A DNA stretch of 10,377 nucleotides, taken from contig JAQSXQ010000024.1 in NCBI GenBank assembly GCA_029256565.1, positions 1-10,377 of the forward strand, written 5' to 3'. Shown here piece by piece: positions 1-4,209 of the stretch. The position numbers and the translations under genes were made by a program. The notes under the pieces are model-generated. The model saw only the letters and a list, made by a program, of their open reading frames with translations, was not told the origin of the DNA and did not search any database. Position 1 is the first letter of the stretch, and every line of letters begins with the position of its first letter. The DNA comes from Mycobacterium sp. Its GTDB lineage: Bacteria > Actinomycetota > Actinomycetes > Mycobacteriales > Mycobacteriaceae.

Positions 1-40
1 CATAGGCCAGACAATAAGTCTGGACACTATGTCTAGTCAA
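1..40 (-). promoter_or_regulatory. Candidate divergent promoter leaving the window to the left
   Basis: On the minus strand TTGACT (40 to 35) is followed after 18 bases by TATTGT (16 to 11), a good fit to a mycobacterial SigA promoter with a TANNNT -10. Bases 3 to 1 read ATG on the minus strand, just where transcription should begin. A gene with little or no leader could therefore start at the very edge of the window. The downstream gene is not visible, so this is inferred from promoter-like sequence only. Confidence 0.5.
7..36. promoter_or_regulatory. Candidate TetR operator: two overlapping palindromes
   Basis: CCAGAC (7-12) and GTCTGG (18-23) are perfect inverted arms around a 5-base spacer. 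A second dyad, CTGGACA (20-26) and TGTCTAG (30-36), has arms that match at six of seven positions around the 3-base spacer CTA. The two overlap at 20-23. They lie between and over the -35 and -10 of the divergent minus-strand promoter, and about 35 bases upstream of the TetR-family gene. TetR proteins commonly bind such dyads next to their own gene. Binding by this regulator is inferred, not shown. Confidence 0.55.
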
Positions 41-69
41 GGTGTGGACGCCTCCGTTAACCTGGGGCG

Positions 70-699
70 ATGCCGTCCGTCACCCGCAAACCGCAGGCGA
101 AGAGGCAGGAGCGCCGCGAGCGCATCGAGCGTCAACTGCTCGACGCCACCGACCGATTGATGGGTAGCGGGGCGAGCTTCACCGAGCTGAGCGTCGACAG
201 GCTGGCCACCGAGGCGGGCATCTCCCGGGCCAGCTTCTACGTCTACTTCGAGGACAAGGGGCACCTGTTACGCCGGCTGGCGGATCAGGTGTTCGGCGAC
301 CTCGCTGAGGGTGCCGCCCGATGGTGGAGCGTCGCGCAGCGGCACGACCCCGCCGACGCACGCGCCGCGATGACGGCGATCATCGCGGCCTTCCGCCGCC
401 ACCAACAGCTACTCTTCGCGCTGAACGAGATGTCCGCCTACGACCCGCAGGTGGGCGCCACGTACACCGATCTCATCACCCAGATCGCCGATCGCCTCGC
501 CGAGGTCATCGAATCGGGCCGCGCGGACGGCACCATTCGCGCCGACCTGGAACCCGAGCCGACCGCGACCACGCTCACGTGGATGGTCGAGCGGGCGTGT
601 CAACAGACCCTGCCGGGCCGACCGGCGACCTACGACGCCGACCTGGCCAACACGCTGACCCAAATCCTGTGGAGCACGCTGTATCTCGAGGCGCCCTAG
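70..699 (+). CDS. TetR/AcrR-family transcriptional regulator, EthR-like
   Basis: The 209-residue protein has the usual TetR plan. A basic N-terminus (residues 1-20) precedes a helix-turn-helix at about 24-70, with the signature SVDRLATEAGISRASFYVYF at 41-60. An all-helical ligand and dimer domain fills the rest. The wording around ISRASFYVYFEDK and the ending with WMVER and ILWSTLYLE resemble mycobacterial EthR more than most TetR proteins; this is from memory of that family. It probably represses the divergent gene beyond the left edge through the palindromes at 7-36, and perhaps itself. No ligand can be named. No Shine-Dalgarno stands at a proper distance from the ATG at 70. A weak -10-like TTAACC at 57-62 would make the mRNA leaderless. 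It is convergent with proB and overlaps its end by 4 bases. Confidence 0.93.
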   Translation: MPSVTRKPQAKRQERRERIERQLLDATDRLMGSGASFTELSVDRLATEAGISRASFYVYFEDKGHLLRRLADQVFGDLAEGAARWWSVAQRHDPADARAAMTAIIAAFRRHQQLLFALNEMSAYDPQVGATYTDLITQIADRLAEVIESGRADGTIRADLEPEPTATTLTWMVERACQQTLPGRPATYDADLANTLTQILWSTLYLEAP

Positions 700-1838
700 A
701 CGGCGACGAGGTCGTCGGCGTGCACGGCCGGCCTACGCATCTCGGCGGGTAGATCCGAAGTCGACCGACCGACCATGCCCGACAGTTCGCCTGCGTCGTA
801 CGCCACGACGCCACGCGCCACCGTCACCTCGTCGGTGCCGCGCAACTCGACGACGTCGCCGCCGTGGAAGCGGCCCGAGACCGCGACGATGCCCGCGGGC
901 AGCAGCGACCTGCGTCGGTCGAGCACTGCTCGTACCGCACCGTCGTCGAGGGTCAGCACACCTGCCGATTCGGCGGCGTACCGCACCCAGAACCGCCGGG
1001 CCGTCATCCGTTCGGACCGCGGGGCGAAGACCGTGCCCACCGAGGCATCGGCCAACGCCGTCGCCGCGTCGGCCGCAGCGGCCAACAGCACGGGCACGCC
1101 CGCGTCGGCCGCCAACAGCGCCGACGACAACTTCGACGCCATGCCGCCGGTACCGAGTCTGCTTCCCCCGCCCGCGACGACGCCGTCCAGATCGTCGGGC
1201 GCAGCCACCTCGGGGATGAAGCGCGCCGGATCGTCGGCAGGCGCCTTGCGGGGATCACCGTCGTACAGGCCGTCGATGTCCGAGAGCAGGATCAGCGCGT
1301 CGGCACCGACGAGGTGCGCCACCAGAGCCGAGAGCCTGTCGTTGTCGCCGAACCGGATCTCGTTGGTGGCCACGGTGTCGTTCTCGTTCACGATGGCCAC
1401 GGCGTGCAGCGCACGGAGCCGATCCAATGTGCGCTGAGCGTTGTTGTGCTGCACGCGCATTGCGATGTCGTGCGCCGTCAACAGCACCTGGCCGACGGTG
1501 CGGCGGTAGCGCCCGAATGCCGAACTCCACGCGTTGACCAGCGCGACCTGCCCGACGCTGGCCGCTGCCTGCTTCGTCGCCAGGTCGGTGGGTCGCTTCG
1601 TCAGCCGCAGCGGTTCCATGCCCGCGGCGATGGCGCCCGACGAGACGATCACGACGTCGGATCCGGCCTGCATCCGCGACTCGATGGCATCGGCGAGGTC
1701 GGCGAGCCTACCGGCGTCGAACTCCCCCGATGGCGTGGTCAGTGCCGTGGTGCCCACCTTGACCACGACGCTGCGCGCGGTGCGGATGGCCTCCCGATGC
1801 GCCGAGCGCGCGGGATCGCCGGAGTGCACGCTGGTCAC
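696..1838 (-). CDS. proB: Glutamate 5-kinase (proline biosynthesis)
   Basis: ProB phosphorylates L-glutamate with ATP to gamma-glutamyl phosphate, the first step to proline, in the cytoplasm. The 380-residue protein has an amino-acid-kinase domain: VVVKVG with Lys27, VSSGAIAAG at 65-73, VNENDTVATNE at 150-160, FGDND at 163-167, SDIDGLYDGDPR at 186-197 and GTGGMASK at 229-236. A PUA domain follows at about 288-363, as in full-length bacterial ProB. In characterised enzymes the kinase domain carries proline feedback inhibition. The start is GTG at 1838, which shares the bases GTGA with the obg stop. No clear Shine-Dalgarno is seen, so translation is probably coupled to obg. An in-frame GTG at 1829 is an alternative start. 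No proA or nadE follows; a convergent regulator gene meets it instead. Confidence 0.97.
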   Translation of the reverse strand: MTSVHSGDPARSAHREAIRTARSVVVKVGTTALTTPSGEFDAGRLADLADAIESRMQAGSDVVIVSSGAIAAGMEPLRLTKRPTDLATKQAAASVGQVALVNAWSSAFGRYRRTVGQVLLTAHDIAMRVQHNNAQRTLDRLRALHAVAIVNENDTVATNEIRFGDNDRLSALVAHLVGADALILLSDIDGLYDGDPRKAPADDPARFIPEVAAPDDLDGVVAGGGSRLGTGGMASKLSSALLAADAGVPVLLAAAADAATALADASVGTVFAPRSERMTARRFWVRYAAESAGVLTLDDGAVRAVLDRRRSLLPAGIVAVSGRFHGGDVVELRGTDEVTVARGVVAYDAGELSGMVGRSTSDLPAEMRRPAVHADDLVAV

Positions 1839-3283
1839 TCGTCGTCGCTGCCGGGCCTGCGGCGCTCCCGCCGCGCGATCTTGCGTTCCGCTGCACCGAT
1901 GCGGTCACTCTGGTCGATGCGGATGTCGGTGCCGCGCCCCGTCATCGTGATGTCGACGCCCGCCGCCGTCTGCGGCTCCCAGTCGAACGTCACGGCGCCG
2001 ATGGTCACGGCGCAACCAGGGCGGGCGCCGAGCTTGAGCAGTTCGTCTTCGACGCCGAGCCGGGCCAGCCGGTCGCCGAGGTAGCCAACCGCCTCGTCGT
2101 TGGTGAAGTCGGTTTGGCTGATCCAGCGCTCCGGCCGGGTACCGCGCACCACGAAGCCGCCGTCGCCGTCCGAGGTGACGGTGAAACCGCTCTCGTCGAT
2201 GGCGACCGGCCTGATGACGGGACGCCGCGGCGCGACCACGGGCTGCGCGGCGCGATAGGCGGCCACCATGTCCCACAGCGCGAAGATCAACGGCCGCAAC
2301 CCATCTCGACTCACGGCGGACACCTCGAAGACCGGCCAGCCGTAGCGTTCGGCGATCTCACCGCGGATGAAGTCCGCCATCTCGCGCGCGTCGGGCACGT
2401 CGATCTTGTTCAGCACCACGGCGCGGGGACGCTCGGCCAAGTCGCCCAGGGTCTGGTCGCCCTGGAGCGTCGGCACGTAAGCGGCGAGTTCGGCCTCGAG
2501 TGCGTCGATGTCCGAGATCGGGTCACGACCGGGCTCCATGGTCGCGCAGTCGACGACGTGCACCAGGACCGCGCAGCGTTCGATGTGCCGCAGGAAGTCG
2601 AGGCCGAGACCTCGGCCCTGCGACGCCCCCGGGATCAGGCCGGGTACGTCGGCGACGGTGAAGGTGTGATCGCCCGCCGACACGACGCCGAGGTTCGGCG
2701 TCAGCGTGGTGAACGGGTAGTCCGCGATCTTCGGCTTGGCCGCCGAGATCACCGAGACCAGTGACGACTTGCCCGCCGAGGGGAAGCCGACGAGACCGAC
2801 GTCGGCGACGGTCTTGAGTTCGAGGGTGAGGTCGCGGGCCTGGCCCTCCTCACCCAGCAGGGCGAAGCCCGGCGCCTTGCGCGCCCGGGATGCCAGGGAG
2901 GCGTTGCCGAGGCCACCGCGTCCGCCGGTGGCTGCGTCGAACCGGGTTCCCTCGCCGACCAGATCGGCGAGTAGCCGCCCTTGGTCGTCGAGGACGACGG
3001 TGCCGTCGGGCACCCGCACCTCGAGATCGGCACCGGCCGCGCCATCACGGTTGCTACCGGCACCCTGCTTGCCCGACGGGGCTACGACGTGCGGGTGGAA
3101 GTGGAAGTCGAGCAGGGTGTGCACCTGCGGATCGACGACGAGCACGACACTGCCGCCGCGGCCACCGTTACCGCCGTCGGGACCACCGAGCGGCTTGAAC
3201 TTCTCGCGGTGCACCGAGGCGCAGCCGTGACCGCCGTTGCCTGCTCGCGCATGAATGACGACGCGATCGACGAAACGGGGCAT
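1835..3283 (-). CDS. obg: Obg/CgtA GTPase, 50S ribosome assembly and stress factor
   Basis: Obg is an essential GTPase that binds the large ribosomal subunit and links its assembly to growth state. The 482-residue protein has three parts. The glycine-rich Obg fold spans about 1-159 (AGNGGHGCASVHREKF near the start). The G domain has G1 GFPSAGKSS at 166-174, switch I DYPFTTLTPNLG at 188-199, G3 DVPGLI at 212-217, G4 NKID at 292-295 and G5 SAV at 322-324. An OCT domain occupies about 360-437, followed by a basic then acidic tail. Start ATG 3283 has AAAGGA at 3295-3290 as Shine-Dalgarno. It follows rpmA after 93 bases holding a large inverted repeat, and overlaps proB by 4 bases. The rplU-rpmA-obg order is widely conserved in bacteria. 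Confidence 0.98.
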   Translation of the reverse strand: MPRFVDRVVIHARAGNGGHGCASVHREKFKPLGGPDGGNGGRGGSVVLVVDPQVHTLLDFHFHPHVVAPSGKQGAGSNRDGAAGADLEVRVPDGTVVLDDQGRLLADLVGEGTRFDAATGGRGGLGNASLASRARKAPGFALLGEEGQARDLTLELKTVADVGLVGFPSAGKSSLVSVISAAKPKIADYPFTTLTPNLGVVSAGDHTFTVADVPGLIPGASQGRGLGLDFLRHIERCAVLVHVVDCATMEPGRDPISDIDALEAELAAYVPTLQGDQTLGDLAERPRAVVLNKIDVPDAREMADFIRGEIAERYGWPVFEVSAVSRDGLRPLIFALWDMVAAYRAAQPVVAPRRPVIRPVAIDESGFTVTSDGDGGFVVRGTRPERWISQTDFTNDEAVGYLGDRLARLGVEDELLKLGARPGCAVTIGAVTFDWEPQTAAGVDITMTGRGTDIRIDQSDRIGAAERKIARRERRRPGSDDE

Positions 3284-3304
3284 CGGGGTTCCTTTCCAAG
3301 ACGA

Positions 3305-3310
3305 AATCTA
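3305..3310 (-). promoter_or_regulatory. Possible -10 element for an internal obg promoter
   Basis: TAGATT (3310 to 3305 on the minus strand) fits the TANNNT -10 pattern and lies about 20 bases upstream of the obg ATG. No convincing -35 is present at the right spacing. Its first base is the last base of the nearby inverted-repeat arm. It could let obg and proB be transcribed apart from rplU-rpmA; the evidence is weak. Confidence 0.25.
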
Positions 3311-3350
3311 CGTTCTGCAGTCCGACTGCGAGAGCCGCACTGCAGAACGT
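3310..3350 (-). repeat. Perfect 12-bp inverted repeat (hairpin) in the rpmA-obg gap
   Basis: ACGTTCTGCAGT (3310-3321) and ACTGCAGAACGT (3339-3350) are exact reverse complements around 17 bases. In the transcript this is a 12-bp stem that ends 26 nt before the obg ATG. No U-run follows on the minus strand, so a standard intrinsic terminator is unlikely. An attenuator, an RNA processing or stabilising hairpin between the ribosomal-protein genes and obg, or a DNA operator are all possible. Confidence 0.75.
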
Positions 3351-3363
3351 CGACGTCGACGTT
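3346..3363. repeat. 18-bp perfect palindrome
   Basis: AACGTCGACGTCGACGTT reads the same on both strands. Its first five bases are also the end of the 12-bp inverted-repeat arm, so the two structures could not form fully at the same time. It lies 14 bases downstream of the rpmA stop codon. Its role is unknown; it may be a protein-binding dyad or chance in GC-rich DNA. Confidence 0.6.
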
Positions 3364-3376
3364 GGAAGTGCGAGCC

Positions 3377-3667
3377 CTAGGCGTTCGAGGTGGCGGCGAC
3401 GTCAGACCCCGGTCGCGCGATGCGAACGATGTTGACGGTCTTGCGTCCGCGCTTCTCACCGAACTGCACGGCGCCGGGAGCGGTCGCGAACAGGGTGTCG
3501 TCCCCACCGCGTCCGACGTTCACGCCGGGGTGAAAGTGCGTGCCGCGCTGGCGGACGATGATCTCGCCGGCCTTGACGACCTGGCCGCCGAAGCGCTTGA
3601 CGCCGAGGCGCTGCGAATTCGAGTCACGACCGTTGCGTGAGCTGGAAGCGCCCTTCTTGTGTGCCAT
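3377..3667 (-). CDS. rpmA: 50S ribosomal protein L27
   Basis: L27 sits at the peptidyl-transferase region of the 50S subunit, where its N-terminal tail reaches toward the tRNA ends. The 96-residue protein begins MAHKKGASSSRNGRDSNSQR, the classic flexible N-terminus with no cleavable Firmicutes-type extension. It continues through GVKRFGGQVVKAGEIIVRQR and HPGVNVGRGGDDTLFA. It is about ten residues longer than the usual mycobacterial form (near 86), because of a C-terminal tail PGSDVAATSNA that looks non-essential to the fold. Start ATG 3667 has a strong AGGGGAG at 3681-3675, 7 bases away. It lies 47 bases after rplU and is very likely cotranscribed with it. A 10-bp palindrome CTACTAGTAG (3680-3689) overlaps the ribosome binding site. 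Confidence 0.98.
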   Translation of the reverse strand: MAHKKGASSSRNGRDSNSQRLGVKRFGGQVVKAGEIIVRQRGTHFHPGVNVGRGGDDTLFATAPGAVQFGEKRGRKTVNIVRIARPGSDVAATSNA

Positions 3668-3714
3668 GTGGTTGCTCCCCTACTAGTAGTCGGTGTTGTC
3701 TGCGTGGACGAACA

Positions 3715-4026
3715 TCAGGCGATGTCGGTGACCTTGACGACCGTCAGCTTCTGACGGTGGCCCTGCCGCTTGTGGTAGCCGGTCTTGTTCTTGAACTTGT
3801 GGATCCGGATCTTCGGGCCCTTGGTGTGCTCGAGCACCTCGGCCGTCACGGCGACCTTCTCCAGGTCGCTCGCGTCGGTCGTGACGTTCGCGCCGTCGAC
3901 GACGAGCGCCACGGGCAGCGACACGGAAGCGCCGGCTTCGAGCTCCAGCTTCTCGACCTTGACTATGTCTCCGACCGCGACCTTGTACTGCTTGCCGCCG
4001 GTCTTGACGATTGCGTACGTCGCCAT
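3715..4026 (-). CDS. rplU: 50S ribosomal protein L21
   Basis: L21 binds 23S rRNA in the large subunit. The 103-residue protein matches the family length and motifs: MATYAIVKTGGKQYKV at the N-terminus, a central beta region, and the basic signature KIRIHKFKNKTGYHKRQGHR at about 72-91, which contacts rRNA, then QKLTVVKVTDI at the end. Start ATG 4026 has AGAGGA at 4042-4037 as Shine-Dalgarno, spaced 10 bases. It is the first gene of the rplU-rpmA-obg-proB group and has its own candidate promoter (4159-4188) and a leader of about 125 nt. In Mycobacterium tuberculosis a dctA gene lies between rplU and rne; here the gap is only 183 bases with no gene. Confidence 0.98.
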   Translation of the reverse strand: MATYAIVKTGGKQYKVAVGDIVKVEKLELEAGASVSLPVALVVDGANVTTDASDLEKVAVTAEVLEHTKGPKIRIHKFKNKTGYHKRQGHRQKLTVVKVTDIA

Positions 4027-4151
4027 CGTGTCGTCATCCTCTACGTCTGTGTTGCGGGCGCGCGCTGCCCGGAAGCTGCTCGCGTGGTCTGGGGGTGCGG
4101 GTGCTAAGCCCCGCTGTCACCGGCTCGGATCATCGCAAAGCCGACGGACAA
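4027..4151 (-). promoter_or_regulatory. rplU 5' leader with candidate hairpins
   Basis: Between the candidate start point (about 4152) and the rplU ATG lie about 125 nt. Short stems are visible: CGGCT/AGCCG (4121-4125 with 4139-4143), GCGGG/CCCGC (4097-4101 with 4110-4114) and CGGGC/GCCCG (4055-4059 with 4067-4071). The last lies just upstream of the Shine-Dalgarno. Leaders of L21 operons are known autoregulatory elements in some Firmicutes. Whether this one acts so is inference, and short GC stems arise often by chance in such DNA. Confidence 0.35.
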
Positions 4152-4158
4152 CTGCTCA

Positions 4159-4188
4159 AGATTACGTGACCAGCGGGTAAGGGGTCAA
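4159..4188 (-). promoter_or_regulatory. Candidate SigA-type promoter of rplU-rpmA(-obg-proB)
   Basis: On the minus strand TTGACC (4188 to 4183) is followed after 18 bases by TAATCT (4164 to 4159). Both hexamers are close to the housekeeping consensus. Transcription would begin near 4152. The promoter begins 21 bases after the rne stop, and no terminator hairpin is seen between, so rne read-through may add to expression of the ribosomal genes. Confidence 0.7.
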
Positions 4189-4209
4189 ACCGCCTCACCG
4201 CCGACCGAT

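Noticed and set aside
864..2084. 406-codon plus-strand frame across proB and obg
   Set aside because: It is antisense to two clear conserved genes, rich in Arg/Gly/His, and has no domain or promoter context.
3346..3363. Palindrome as a mycobacterial LexA/SOS box
   Set aside because: It lacks the TCGAAC-N4-GTTCGA pattern expected of that box.
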